A DNA stretch of 64,000 bases from Pseudacidovorax sp. RU35E (GTDB lineage: Bacteria > Pseudomonadota > Gammaproteobacteria > Burkholderiales > Burkholderiaceae_C), in contig NZ_FTMY01000013.1 of assembly GCF_900156165.1 (NCBI RefSeq), positions 1 to 64,000 of the forward strand, given 5' to 3'. A program made the translations under genes and the position numbers. Positions 24,720 to 34,102 of this stretch are shown one piece after another. The first letter of the stretch is position 1. Each line of letters opens with the position of its first letter. The notes under the pieces are model-generated. The model worked only from the letters and a program-made list of their open reading frames with translations, was not told where the DNA came from and ran no database searches.

Positions 24720-27599
24720 TCAGTGCTGGCCCGGCGGGCGGTAGGGCGGCGGCATCTGGGGCATGGCCGGTACGGTGGGAGCCTCGGGCGCGGTGGCGGA
24801 GGCCGGCCGGCCGCGCCCGGCGGAATCCTGGCTTTCTTCGCCCAGCGTCTTGGAGGCCGACGAGGCATAGGTGCCGCCCGTGGCCTCGGCGCCGATCTCG
24901 CCCAGCAGCCAGATGGGCCCGCCCACCGCCAGGGCGGTGCCCTCGCGCCGGCGTCGGTTGACGAGCCGCGCCATGCGATCGAGCCGGCCGGCCAGATTGC
25001 TCAGCCCCATGCGGGCAGCCTCGATGGCGGCCTGGTCGAGGTCCTTCTCGGCCTGTTCGTACTGATTCAGCGTCTGATTCACGTCGTAGACGCCGAAGGC
25101 GGCCCCCACCACGCCCACGGCCACGCCGGCCAGCACGCCCGTGACGGACGACGGCGCCGCACCGGCACCGCCGCCCGCGCCGCCCGTGATCGTCTTCATG
25201 GTGGTCATGTCGAAGTCGACGCCGGCCTGGCTGATGTAGGCCGCCGCCACGTTGGACAGCCGGATCGCGGCCGTGTTCTCGATCTGCGCGCCGACGAAGT
25301 TGGAGATGTCCACCGCCAGGGCGTTGTTCATGCTCAGGCCCATGAACGTCGAGCGGGCGATGCCGAGGTTGGCCTCGCTGTTGACGCCGATGTAGCCGCT
25401 CGAATTGGAGCCCAGCACCGTGGTGTTGGAACCGATGGACGTGGCATTGATGTTGCCCACCGCCATCATCTCGATGGTGGCGTTGGCCACCATCTTGATC
25501 TGGTTGGACATGATGGCGTGCTTGGCCGTGGTGATGTCGTTGCGCTCGCCGGTCGTCTGGATCTTGGTGTTGGCCATGCCATTGATCGTGAGGTTGCCGC
25601 CCACCGTGGTGGTCTGCGCGCCGGTCACGCTGATCTTCTGCTCGCCACCCACGGCGGTCTTCTGCTCGCCCCCGACGGCCACGCTCTGCTTGGCCGTGAC
25701 CACCAGCGTCTGATCGCCGACCACCGAGGTCTTTTGGCTGGCGTGGAAGACGTTCTCCTGGAAGCCCCCCACCTGCGTCAGCTGGCCGCCCGAACCGATG
25801 CTGTTGATCTGCCTGATGCCGACGGTGTTCTCCTGCTTCTCCGCCACCGTGTTCTTCTCGTTGCGCCCCACCGTCGTCGTGTGGTCGCGGCCCACGCCCT
25901 CGACCTGGTCCTGCCCCACGCTCAGCGAATCGTCCACCTCCACCGAGGTCGACATGTTGCGCTCGGCATGGATGCTCACCAGCTCGGCGCCCTTCTTGTC
26001 CTCGAACATCAGCTCGTTGTAGTTCGAGGGCCCGCCGCCGGGTGTGGAGCGCGTCTTGAAGCCGCTCTGCGTGGCGCTGGGATAGGGGATGGGCTGGTCG
26101 TCGTCGTAGACGCGGCCCATCACCAGGGGACGGTCGGGATCGCCGTTGAGGAAGTCGACCACCACCTCCTGGCCGATGCGCGGCGCGAAATAGCCGCCCC
26201 AGCCCTTGCCGGCCCAGGGCTGCGACACGCGGATCCAGCAGGTGGACTTCTCGTCGCTCTGGTCGTAGCGGTCCCAATGGAAGTGCACCTTGATGCGGCC
26301 GAAGGGGTCGACGTCGTGCTCCTTGCCGGCGGCGCCCACCACGATGGCCGACTGCGGACCGGGCATGCGCACGCGCGGCGTCAGGCGCGGCGGCTTGAAG
26401 GTGGTCGACGCTGGCAGGGCCGTCAGCAGGAACAGGCCCGCGCCGCGGCGGCCCGTGTGCAGCAGCGGCTCTTCCGCGATCAGGCGCGCCAGCGGGTCGA
26501 GCACCTGCGCGTTGACGGCGTCGTCCGCCAGCAGCGCCGCGAGCAGCCGACCGGCCGCGCCCTCGCGCGGCTCCATGTCCATGCCCTCGTAGCCGGGGTG
26601 CATCAGCACCATCGTGCAGCCGGCGATCAGGTAGGCGCCGTCGCGGGTGCCGTCGGGGTCGCCGCTGAAGTCGAAGCAGCGGCCCACCGCCACGTCGGGC
26701 CAGGCCGTCAGCGCCCAGTGCTGCCGGCGCTCGGACACCATCTGGTCGATGCGCGCGCCCAGCTTGAGGTTGAGCGCGCCGTTCTCGAAGTAGCCGCCCG
26801 GAAACTCGAACACCTCCAGGTCGCTCATCTCGTGCTCGCCCGAGGCATCGGCGTCGGACTTGAGCACGGTGCGGATCTTCTTGAAATCGCTGTCGCGCGA
26901 GGCATAGCGGCCGCTGGTCAGCGATCGCGCGTCGCACCAGCGCAGGATCTCGTCGAAACGCTCCTCGCCGCCGCCGGTGGCCATGGGCAACTCGGCCACC
27001 ACGGGCAGCTTGTCGTGCGCATCGCCGGCGCCGTCGGCCAGCAGCATGGTGCCGGGCGCGTCGTGCGCGTCGAACCAGTAGTAGATGCCCTCGTCCTCCA
27101 GCAGGCGGGAGACGAAGGCGTAGTCGCTCTCCTCGAACTGCACGCAGTAGGTGCGCGGCTTGTGCTCGCCCACCACGCCGCTGGGCTTGGTCTTCTTGAA
27201 GCGCTTGATGGCGCTGTCCTCGAAGGTGGCGTCCATCACCTCCAGCACGCTCCTGTCCTGGTGGATGCGGGCGTTGATGCGCTTGGTCAGCAGCCAGAAC
27301 CAGGAACGCAGGGTGATGCGGTACTCGAAGTAACGGCCGACGGCGCCCATGCGCGCGAAGCGCACCGCGTGGCCCTGGCAATGGCGCTCATGCAGGTTGC
27401 CGCCCGGGTCCACGAACTCGACCACCACGTCGAAGGCATGGCCCAGCACGTCGCCCGCATCCAGGTCGCTGGCCTTGGAGAGCACCGACAGCTCGTAGGC
27501 CGCAGGCCGGCTCAGGCCCTCGTGGCCGACGATGCCCCAGAACATCAGCTCGTCGTTGACGGGCGAGTCGCTTTGGATGCGGAATTCCTGTGTGGCCAT
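24720..27599 (-). CDS. vgrG: T6SS spike protein VgrG
   Basis: A 959-residue VgrG. The N-terminal gp27/gp44-like part contains GIYYWFDAHD and the gp5 OB-fold about KVHFHWDRYDQSDEKSTCWI. A gp5-type beta-helix follows (about 560-770) with repeated TVG/VGGEQ units. The C-terminal extension (about 800-959) has a glycine-rich hydrophobic stretch, a helix and a proline-rich tail. No known catalytic motif is visible in the extension; it may dock the DUF4150 tip or a cargo. It heads the DUF2169/pentapeptide cassette. Confidence 0.94.
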   Translation of the reverse strand: MATQEFRIQSDSPVNDELMFWGIVGHEGLSRPAAYELSVLSKASDLDAGDVLGHAFDVVVEFVDPGGNLHERHCQGHAVRFARMGAVGRYFEYRITLRSWFWLLTKRINARIHQDRSVLEVMDATFEDSAIKRFKKTKPSGVVGEHKPRTYCVQFEESDYAFVSRLLEDEGIYYWFDAHDAPGTMLLADGAGDAHDKLPVVAELPMATGGGEERFDEILRWCDARSLTSGRYASRDSDFKKIRTVLKSDADASGEHEMSDLEVFEFPGGYFENGALNLKLGARIDQMVSERRQHWALTAWPDVAVGRCFDFSGDPDGTRDGAYLIAGCTMVLMHPGYEGMDMEPREGAAGRLLAALLADDAVNAQVLDPLARLIAEEPLLHTGRRGAGLFLLTALPASTTFKPPRLTPRVRMPGPQSAIVVGAAGKEHDVDPFGRIKVHFHWDRYDQSDEKSTCWIRVSQPWAGKGWGGYFAPRIGQEVVVDFLNGDPDRPLVMGRVYDDDQPIPYPSATQSGFKTRSTPGGGPSNYNELMFEDKKGAELVSIHAERNMSTSVEVDDSLSVGQDQVEGVGRDHTTTVGRNEKNTVAEKQENTVGIRQINSIGSGGQLTQVGGFQENVFHASQKTSVVGDQTLVVTAKQSVAVGGEQKTAVGGEQKISVTGAQTTTVGGNLTINGMANTKIQTTGERNDITTAKHAIMSNQIKMVANATIEMMAVGNINATSIGSNTTVLGSNSSGYIGVNSEANLGIARSTFMGLSMNNALAVDISNFVGAQIENTAAIRLSNVAAAYISQAGVDFDMTTMKTITGGAGGGAGAAPSSVTGVLAGVAVGVVGAAFGVYDVNQTLNQYEQAEKDLDQAAIEAARMGLSNLAGRLDRMARLVNRRRREGTALAVGGPIWLLGEIGAEATGGTYASSASKTLGEESQDSAGRGRPASATAPEAPTVPAMPQMPPPYRPPGQH

Positions 27600-27618
27600 G
27601 AGGGGAGACTCGAATGGG

Positions 27619-29034
27619 TCAATGGCGGCGCGCGGCGACGAGCCAGCCCAGCACCGGCCGGGCGTTCTCTTCGCGCAGGTGCACGGAGTCGAAGGTCACG
27701 GGCTCCAGGCCTGCCCCCTCCAGATCCCGGCGTACGGCGGCACCATCGTGGCTGTACCGCCCGTGGGGATTGAGGACGAAGCCCTCGGGCCCGGCACCCT
27801 GCGCATGCAGGGCCGGATCGACGGCCTCGAGCGTGAAGATCAGCCAGCCGCCCGGGCGGAGCGTGGCCTGTGCCGCCGCGAACACCGGTGCCAGCCGGCC
27901 GAAGTAGCACAGGGTGTCGGCCGAAACGATCAGGTCACGACTGGCCGGCTCGCTCTCCTGCAGGAAGGCGGTCAGCTCGGCCTTGACCAGCCGGTGATAG
28001 ACCTGCCGCGGCTCGGCCTTGGCCAGCATGCCTGCCGACAGGTCCACACCCTCGAGATGACGCGCGTAGGGCGCGAGCAGGGGGCCGCACAGGCCGGTGC
28101 CGCAGCCGGCATCCAGGATGTCGAGTGCCGCGCGGGGCTCGCCCAGGCACGCGGCCACCTGGCCGGCCACCAGTTCGGGCGCACGGTAGTGCAGCAGGGC
28201 CAGCTTGGCGTCGAAGCTGTTGGCAAAGCCATCGAACACCTCTTCGACATAGCCGTCGGCCGCCCGCTCGGGTACCTCGGCGCCGCCGCAGGCCGCCAGG
28301 TGATGGCGCGCCTGCACGTTGCCCGGCTCGTCCTCGAGCCACTGTCGGTAGACGGCGGCGGCCTCCTCCAGCCGGCCCAGGTTGAACAGCGCCAGCCCCA
28401 GCAGGCGGCGGCTGCGCGAATGCCGCGGCGAATGCAGCAGGGCCTGCCAGAACATGCGCAGGCTGTCCTCCCCGCGGCCCAGGGCCTGGTAGAGCGAGGC
28501 GCAGTTCGAATAGGCATCCGAATAGTCGGGTGCCAGTTCCACCGCGCGCAGGTAGGCGCGTTCGGCTTCCTCCGGCCGGTTCTGCTCGCGCAGCAGCACC
28601 CCCAGGTTGTTGTGGAAGGCGGGATGGTCGGGGCGCAGTGCCAGCGCCTGCCGGTAGGCCGCGGCGGCCGCGTCCAGTTGCCCCGTCTCGAGCAGCACGT
28701 TGCCGATGTTGCTGTGCCAGTCGGCCACGGTCGGATCGAGCGCGAGGGAGTCGCGCATCAAGGCCAGCGCTTCGCGGGCACGTCCGCGCTGGTGTGTGAG
28801 CACACCCAGGAAATGCAGGACGTTGGCGTCCCGCAGACCATGGTCGAGCAGGTTGCGATAGATCGCTTCGGCCGCGTCCAGGCGCCCCTCCCGGTGCCAG
28901 GCCAGCGCGATGCCCATCGCCTGCGCGGGATCGGCTTCCACGCCGCCACCGGGGCGTCGGGTCACGATGCTGCTTGCGGCCGGCGTCATGCGCTGGCGGT
29001 GCACAGCGTGATCGCCACGGGCAGGTTTCATCAT
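27619..29034 (-). CDS. TPR-repeat SAM-dependent methyltransferase
   Basis: A 471-residue two-part protein. About six TPR repeats occupy residues 35-265 (for example NVLLETGQLDAAAAAYRQAL). A class I methyltransferase domain follows, with SAM motif LDILDAGCGTGLCGPLL near 303-317 and SADTLCYFG later. The MM start at 29034 has GGAG 7 bases upstream. It lies 19 bases from vgrG and 88 bases from the PI-PLC-like gene, so it may modify or chaperone a T6SS component. No signal peptide is seen and the target is unknown. Confidence 0.8.
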   Translation of the reverse strand: MMKPARGDHAVHRQRMTPAASSIVTRRPGGGVEADPAQAMGIALAWHREGRLDAAEAIYRNLLDHGLRDANVLHFLGVLTHQRGRAREALALMRDSLALDPTVADWHSNIGNVLLETGQLDAAAAAYRQALALRPDHPAFHNNLGVLLREQNRPEEAERAYLRAVELAPDYSDAYSNCASLYQALGRGEDSLRMFWQALLHSPRHSRSRRLLGLALFNLGRLEEAAAVYRQWLEDEPGNVQARHHLAACGGAEVPERAADGYVEEVFDGFANSFDAKLALLHYRAPELVAGQVAACLGEPRAALDILDAGCGTGLCGPLLAPYARHLEGVDLSAGMLAKAEPRQVYHRLVKAELTAFLQESEPASRDLIVSADTLCYFGRLAPVFAAAQATLRPGGWLIFTLEAVDPALHAQGAGPEGFVLNPHGRYSHDGAAVRRDLEGAGLEPVTFDSVHLREENARPVLGWLVAARRH

Positions 29035-29122
29035 CGAAGGCTCCGCGGACCGGGTGGAAGGACGAAGTGGGAAGGCGTGTCGCGGCCAGCCCAGCGACAC
29101 GAGGCGCCAGCCACTGTGGGCA

Positions 29123-30184
29123 TCAGGCCCGACGCCGGATGTACTGGCGCGTGCCAGGATCGTTGATCAGCACGATCTCCTCGCTCGTCTTCGCGTTGAT
29201 GAAGTCGTAGCTGATGACGTTCGGCAGGCACATGCGGTCTCCTCGCGTGGTGACCACGCTCTGCCACAGGGCCGGGTCCATGTCCTTGGGCCGGTACGCA
29301 GCGTTCAGGGCGGACTTCTGCTGCATCAGCTTGATCATGCCCGGCGTATTGGCATGGGTGCCGCCGGTGAGCTTGGGCTGCCCTTTGACGGTCTTGATGC
29401 CGATGCTTGCCTGCTTCGTGTTCGCCTCCACGTTGCCGTAGGTCTGCTGCCAGTACATGAAGAACAGGTGGTCGTCGGCATGGCAGGCGTGCTCTTCTGC
29501 GCCCTGGACCGCATTGCCCAGCACCTCGTTGATCGATGAGCTGCCCTTGAAGCATCCACAGACGCCCAGGCCGTCGTGATAGGTGGCGCCGGCGCTGTAC
29601 TTGTGGAAGGCATGGATGCCGTTGGCCTGGCTGAGCTGGCTGGCCTTGTCCTTCATGAGCCTGTTCTTCTTGAAGCCGAACTTCTTGGCATCGAAGATGC
29701 AGATCGCCTTGCCGCGCAGATCGCCGATCCTCGCGTTGGCGACGTTGCCCGTGCCCTTGTAGAGCCGGTTGGCGATGCGGTGGTTGAGCACATGGTTGAC
29801 GATGTCGGTGTCGCGTGAGGTGTGCGAGATACGCAGGATGACGAACTCGCTGGCACGCCCGCGCAGGAAGTCGTCGACATCGTCCAGGATCTTGTCTGCG
29901 CTCGCGCCCACACCCCCCTGCCCTGCCGTCTGGTGGTACCCGCGCACGACGCCGTCCGCAAGCTTCAGGCGCACGTCGAAGAAGCGCGAGCCCAGCTGGC
30001 ACTGATGGGCGATGGAGCCGCTCTGCGTGATCGACTTGTTTCTCGACACCATGTACTTCGTGATGCCGGTCTTCGTGAAGTCGGCACCGTCGTAGATGGT
30101 GGCGTCATGGCTGCCCGGCATGGTGATCTGCTTGAGCAGCAGGTCGTTGTTCAGTACCGAAGACCAGAGTGACAGATCGATCAT
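29123..30184 (-). CDS. PI-PLC X-domain-like phosphodiesterase, candidate T6SS effector
   Basis: A 353-residue protein resembling bacterial PI-specific phospholipase C. MPGSHDATI places His26-Asp27, SRFFDVRLK places Asp70 and Arg72, and RGYHQTAGQGG places His84. These correspond to the two catalytic histidines, the Asp/Arg pair and the Asp that make up the PI-PLC active site (spacing compared from memory of the family). There is no signal peptide. Codon choice looks less G/C-biased than in neighbours. Position between clpV and vgrG suggests export by the T6SS. No adjacent immunity gene is visible. Confidence 0.75.
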   Translation of the reverse strand: MIDLSLWSSVLNNDLLLKQITMPGSHDATIYDGADFTKTGITKYMVSRNKSITQSGSIAHQCQLGSRFFDVRLKLADGVVRGYHQTAGQGGVGASADKILDDVDDFLRGRASEFVILRISHTSRDTDIVNHVLNHRIANRLYKGTGNVANARIGDLRGKAICIFDAKKFGFKKNRLMKDKASQLSQANGIHAFHKYSAGATYHDGLGVCGCFKGSSSINEVLGNAVQGAEEHACHADDHLFFMYWQQTYGNVEANTKQASIGIKTVKGQPKLTGGTHANTPGMIKLMQQKSALNAAYRPKDMDPALWQSVVTTRGDRMCLPNVISYDFINAKTSEEIVLINDPGTRQYIRRRA

Positions 30185-30217
30185 GTTGTTTCCTTGCAGT
30201 GGGTGACTGTCGCGCGC

Positions 30218-32929
30218 TCAGGCGAAGCTGTAGCTGAAGCCGCCGTCGGCCACGCCCACCGTCACGCCCTCGATCGGCTTGCCTTCCATCATCCGCGTGA
30301 GGAACTCGCGGCTGATGTCCGGCAGCATGGTGTTGGTGAGGATGGCGTCGATCATCCGGCCGCCCGATTCGCTCTCGGTGCAGCGGCTGACAACCAGCTT
30401 GACCACGTCGTCGCCCACCTCGAACGGAATCTTGTAGCGGGCCTCGACGCGCTTCTTGATACGGCCCAGCTGCAGCCGCACGATGCTGGCGAGCATCTCG
30501 TCCGACAGCGGGTAGTAGGGAATGGTCACCAGCCGACCCAGCAGCGCCGGCGGGAAGACCTTGAGCAGCGGCTCGCGCAGGGCCTTGGCCATCGACTCGG
30601 GGTCGGGCATCAGCTCGGGGTCCCGGCACATGCTGGCGATCAGGTCGGTGCCGGCGTTGGTGGTCAGCAGGATCAGCGTGTTCTTGAAGTCGATGGTGCG
30701 GCCTTCGCCGTCCTCCATGAAGCCCTTGTCGAAGACCTGGAAGAACAGCTCGTGCACGTCGCTGTGCGCCTTCTCCACCTCGTCGAGCAGCACCACGCTG
30801 TAGGGCTTGCGGCGCACGGCCTCGGTCAGCACGCCGCCTTCGCCGTAGCCCACGTAGCCGGGAGGCGCGCCCTTGAGCGAGCTGACGGTGTGCGCCTCCT
30901 GGTACTCGCTCATGTTGATGACGATCAGGTTCTGCTCGCCGCCGTACAGCGCCTCGGCCAGGGCCAGGGCGGTCTCGGTCTTGCCCACGCCCGAGGTGCC
31001 GGCCAGCATGAACACGCCGATGGGCTTGCTGGGGTTGTCCAGGCCCGCGCGGCTGGTCTGGATGCGCTTGGCGATCATCTCCATCGCATGGTCCTGGCCG
31101 ATCACGCGCTGGCCCAGCAGCAGCGGCAGCTTGAGCACGGTGTCGATCTCGTTGCGCTGCATGCGGCCGACGGGGATGCCCGTCCAGTCGCCCACCACGG
31201 CGGCGACGGCCTGGTAGTCCACCGTGGGCAGGATCAGCGGCGACTCGCCCTGCAGCGTGGTGAGCTCGGCCTGCAGCGCGCGCAGGCGCACCAGCATGGC
31301 CTCGCGGTCGTCGCCGCCGCCCTCGGCGGAGGCCGGGGCGTTGGCGCCCTCCGCAGCGGGCGGCACGTCCACCGGCTGCCCGCCGCTGCGCAGCTTGGCG
31401 CGCAGGGCCAGCAGCTCGTCCACCAGCGCCTTCTCCTGCCCCCAGCGGCCTTCGAGATCGCCCAGGCGGTCGCGCTCGGCGGCCAGTTCGGCATTGACGG
31501 CCTGCTCGCGCTCGGCCACCTCGATGCCGATGGCCTTCTCGCGGCCGATGATCTGCAGCTCGGTCTCCAGCGACTCGATGCGCTTGCGGCTGTCGTCCAC
31601 CTCGGCCGGCGTGGCATGCAGGCTCACGGCCACGCGGGCGCAGGCGGTGTCCAGCAGGCTCACGCTCTTGTCGGGCAGCTGGCGCGCCGGGATGTAGCGG
31701 TGGCTCAGCTTGACGGCGGCTTCCAGCGCCTCGTCCAGGATCTGCACCTGGTGGTGCTTCTCCATGGTGCTGGCCACGCCGCGCATCATCAGGATGGCCT
31801 TGCGCTCGTCGGGCTCGTCCACCTGCACGTTCTGGAAGCGGCGTGTGAGCGCCGGGTCCTTCTCGATGTACTTCTTGTACTCGGCCCAGGTGGTGGCACC
31901 CACCGTGCGCAGCGTGCCGCGCGCCAGCGCCGGCTTGAGCAGGTTGGCCGCATCGCCGGTGCCGGCCGCGCCGCCCGCGCCCACCAGCGTGTGGGTCTCG
32001 TCGACGAACAGGATGATGGGCTGCTCGCTGGCCTGCACCTCTTCGATGACCGAGCGCAGGCGCTGCTCGAACTCGCCCTTCATGCTGGCGCCGGCCTGCA
32101 GCAGGCCCACGTCCAGGGCCAGCAGCTTCACATCCTTGAGGGCCGGCGGCACATCGCCGCGGGCGATGCGCTGGGCAAAGCCCTCGACGACGGCCGTCTT
32201 GCCCACGCCGGCTTCGCCCACCAGGATGGGGTTGTTCTGGCGTCGGCGCATCAGGATGTCGACCACCTGGCGGATCTCGTCGTCGCGGCCGACGATGGGG
32301 TCCATCTTGCCGCCGCGGGCCTGCTCGGTGAGGTCGGTGGTGAACTTCTTGAGCGCGTCGCCCTTGCCCATGGCGGCGGGCGCGATGGCGCCGCTGTCCT
32401 CGCCCGGCGCGCCGCTTCCCATGCCGGTGCCGTCCTGCGCACGCATCCGGCCTTCGGCCGAGGCGTCGCAGATCTTGGCGAAGTTGGCGGCCAGGTCCTC
32501 GACCTTGATCTTCTCGAACTGCTTGGACAGTTGCAGCAGCGGGTTGCGCAGGCTCTGCGTCTTGAGCATGCCCACCACGATGTAGCCCGTGCGCACCTGC
32601 GCTTCGCCGAACTGCAGGGTGGCATAGGTCCACGCGCGCTCGATGGCGTTCTCGATGTGCGGCGAGAAGTCGCTGATGGCGGTGGCGCCGCGCGGCAGGC
32701 GGTCCAGCGCGGCCGTCACGTCCTTGGCCAGCAGCGAGATGTCCAGCCCGTAGTGCTGCACGATGCGGTGCAGGTCGCTCTCCTGGTTCTGCAGCAACTG
32801 GGCGAACCAGTGCTCCAGCTCCACATAGGGATTGCCGCGCATCTTGCAGAAGACCGTCGCGCCTTCGATGGCCTTGTAGGCCAGGGGATTCAGCTTGCCG
32901 AAAAGAGCGCTGCGGCTGATTTCACTCAT
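30218..32929 (-). CDS. clpV: T6SS sheath-recycling ATPase ClpV (TssH)
   Basis: A 903-residue AAA+ unfoldase. An N-domain (1-150) is followed by Walker A GEAGVGKT at 238-245, a coiled middle domain, and a second Walker A GTSGVGKT near 640-650 with a Walker B in VVLLDEVEKAH. The N-terminus MSEISRSALFGKLNPLAYKA is of the ClpV rather than the ClpB type. It disassembles contracted TssB/TssC sheaths. It follows tssG by 42 bases. Confidence 0.96.
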   Translation of the reverse strand: MSEISRSALFGKLNPLAYKAIEGATVFCKMRGNPYVELEHWFAQLLQNQESDLHRIVQHYGLDISLLAKDVTAALDRLPRGATAISDFSPHIENAIERAWTYATLQFGEAQVRTGYIVVGMLKTQSLRNPLLQLSKQFEKIKVEDLAANFAKICDASAEGRMRAQDGTGMGSGAPGEDSGAIAPAAMGKGDALKKFTTDLTEQARGGKMDPIVGRDDEIRQVVDILMRRRQNNPILVGEAGVGKTAVVEGFAQRIARGDVPPALKDVKLLALDVGLLQAGASMKGEFEQRLRSVIEEVQASEQPIILFVDETHTLVGAGGAAGTGDAANLLKPALARGTLRTVGATTWAEYKKYIEKDPALTRRFQNVQVDEPDERKAILMMRGVASTMEKHHQVQILDEALEAAVKLSHRYIPARQLPDKSVSLLDTACARVAVSLHATPAEVDDSRKRIESLETELQIIGREKAIGIEVAEREQAVNAELAAERDRLGDLEGRWGQEKALVDELLALRAKLRSGGQPVDVPPAAEGANAPASAEGGGDDREAMLVRLRALQAELTTLQGESPLILPTVDYQAVAAVVGDWTGIPVGRMQRNEIDTVLKLPLLLGQRVIGQDHAMEMIAKRIQTSRAGLDNPSKPIGVFMLAGTSGVGKTETALALAEALYGGEQNLIVINMSEYQEAHTVSSLKGAPPGYVGYGEGGVLTEAVRRKPYSVVLLDEVEKAHSDVHELFFQVFDKGFMEDGEGRTIDFKNTLILLTTNAGTDLIASMCRDPELMPDPESMAKALREPLLKVFPPALLGRLVTIPYYPLSDEMLASIVRLQLGRIKKRVEARYKIPFEVGDDVVKLVVSRCTESESGGRMIDAILTNTMLPDISREFLTRMMEGKPIEGVTVGVADGGFSYSFA

Positions 32930-32971
32930 GGGTTTCTCCAGTAGAGACAGAACGAACGGCGGCCGCTGTTT

Positions 32972-34102
32972 TCACAAGGCCATGTGGGCAGGGGCCGCCG
33001 CGGGCGCAGCGACGATGGAGGACAGGTGCGAAGGTCCGGCGATGCGCACGTCCACGGCATGGTTCGCACGCGGCCGGTTGCCGACCCAGCTGGTCCAGCC
33101 CAGGCGCGCGCCGCCGCCCAGCCTGGTGGGTGGCACTTCGGCGCGCTGCAGCAGCAGGCGCGCGTCCCAGTCCAGCTCGCCGCCCAGCAGTTGCTGCACC
33201 CAGCGCACCAGCGGGCCGCGCGCGCTGCCGTCGGGCAGGAAGCGGCGGTACTGATCCAGCGTGAGCGGGCCCAGGTGCAGGCAGACTTTGTGCTGCCGGT
33301 CCCACACGCGTCGGCCCAGCACGGCGCCCAGGCCCAGCGTGCGCGAGGCGGTGTTGGGGTTGCTCGCGCCCAGGCGCGTCAGCTCGTCCTCGGGCAGGGT
33401 CATCCAGTGGCCCACCCAGCGCTCAAGCTGCACGGGCACTTCGAAGAAGCCGGACAGGACCCGCTCCACGCTTTCGGCGCTGTGCACGCGCCGCGCGAGC
33501 CAGCCCGAGAAGTGCAGGCGCGCGTCGTCCGGCACGTCGTCGCGCTGCTGCCGCGCGGCACCGCCGATGCCCACCAGCGCGCCCACGCGGTGGCGGAAGG
33601 GGTCCTCGCCCGGCCGGTCCATGCCCGGTGCGGGCCGGGCCTGCGACCAGGCCCGGTAGAACTGCAGCGCGAAGCGATGCAGGAAGGTGTCGAGGAAGGC
33701 CAGCCAGGTGCGGTCGCCATGGTTGAGCGCCCGCTCGCGGATGAAGTCCGACAGGTGCACCGGCAGCGGGCCGTTGGGGCCCACGTAGGCGAAGAAGTGC
33801 TGGCGGATCAGCGGCGGCCGGCCGTCGCCCTGAGGCAGCTCGAAGCGGCTGAGCCCCGCGGGCGCGAAGGCCAGCGAGGGCTCCTGCCCCACGCGCACCG
33901 GCTCGGCCGAGGGCCGCAGCGCATGGCCCCAGCGCGGGGCCGAGAGGTCGGTCGCCTCCAGCCGGCGCATCAGCGCGAAGTAGTCGTAGGCCCAGGCCTG
34001 CTCGGCACGCTCGGCCAGCAGCCGCGCCGCGCCTGCACGCGCTGGCGCCGGTTCGGGCGTGGCCGCAGCGGGGGCTGCCGCGGGTGCGCCGCCCGTGCTC
34101 AC
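32972..34102 (-). CDS. tssG: T6SS baseplate protein TssG
   Basis: A 376-residue TssG with family segments FFALMRRLEA-like (YDYFALMRRLEA), SFAPAGLSRFE-like and HFFAYVGPNGPLPVHLSDF. The C-terminal part contains LGLGAVLGRRVWDRQHKV. It forms the baseplate wedge with TssE, TssF and TssK. The start is GTG at 34102, overlapping the tssF stop by four bases (GTGA), indicating coupled translation. Confidence 0.93.
   Translation of the reverse strand: MSTGGAPAAAPAAATPEPAPARAGAARLLAERAEQAWAYDYFALMRRLEATDLSAPRWGHALRPSAEPVRVGQEPSLAFAPAGLSRFELPQGDGRPPLIRQHFFAYVGPNGPLPVHLSDFIRERALNHGDRTWLAFLDTFLHRFALQFYRAWSQARPAPGMDRPGEDPFRHRVGALVGIGGAARQQRDDVPDDARLHFSGWLARRVHSAESVERVLSGFFEVPVQLERWVGHWMTLPEDELTRLGASNPNTASRTLGLGAVLGRRVWDRQHKVCLHLGPLTLDQYRRFLPDGSARGPLVRWVQQLLGGELDWDARLLLQRAEVPPTRLGGGARLGWTSWVGNRPRANHAVDVRIAGPSHLSSIVAAPAAAPAHMAL

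Noticed and set aside
23217-27773. A plus-strand open frame of about 1518 codons opposite vgrG and the DUF2169 gene
   Set aside because: Same composition artefact. VgrG and DUF2169 motifs on the minus strand are unambiguous.
11876-32929. A prophage tail module
   Set aside because: Sheath, tube, gp25-like and spike genes are present, but with TssJ/K/L/M, ClpV and FHA/kinase genes and without capsid, terminase or lysis genes; this is a T6SS.
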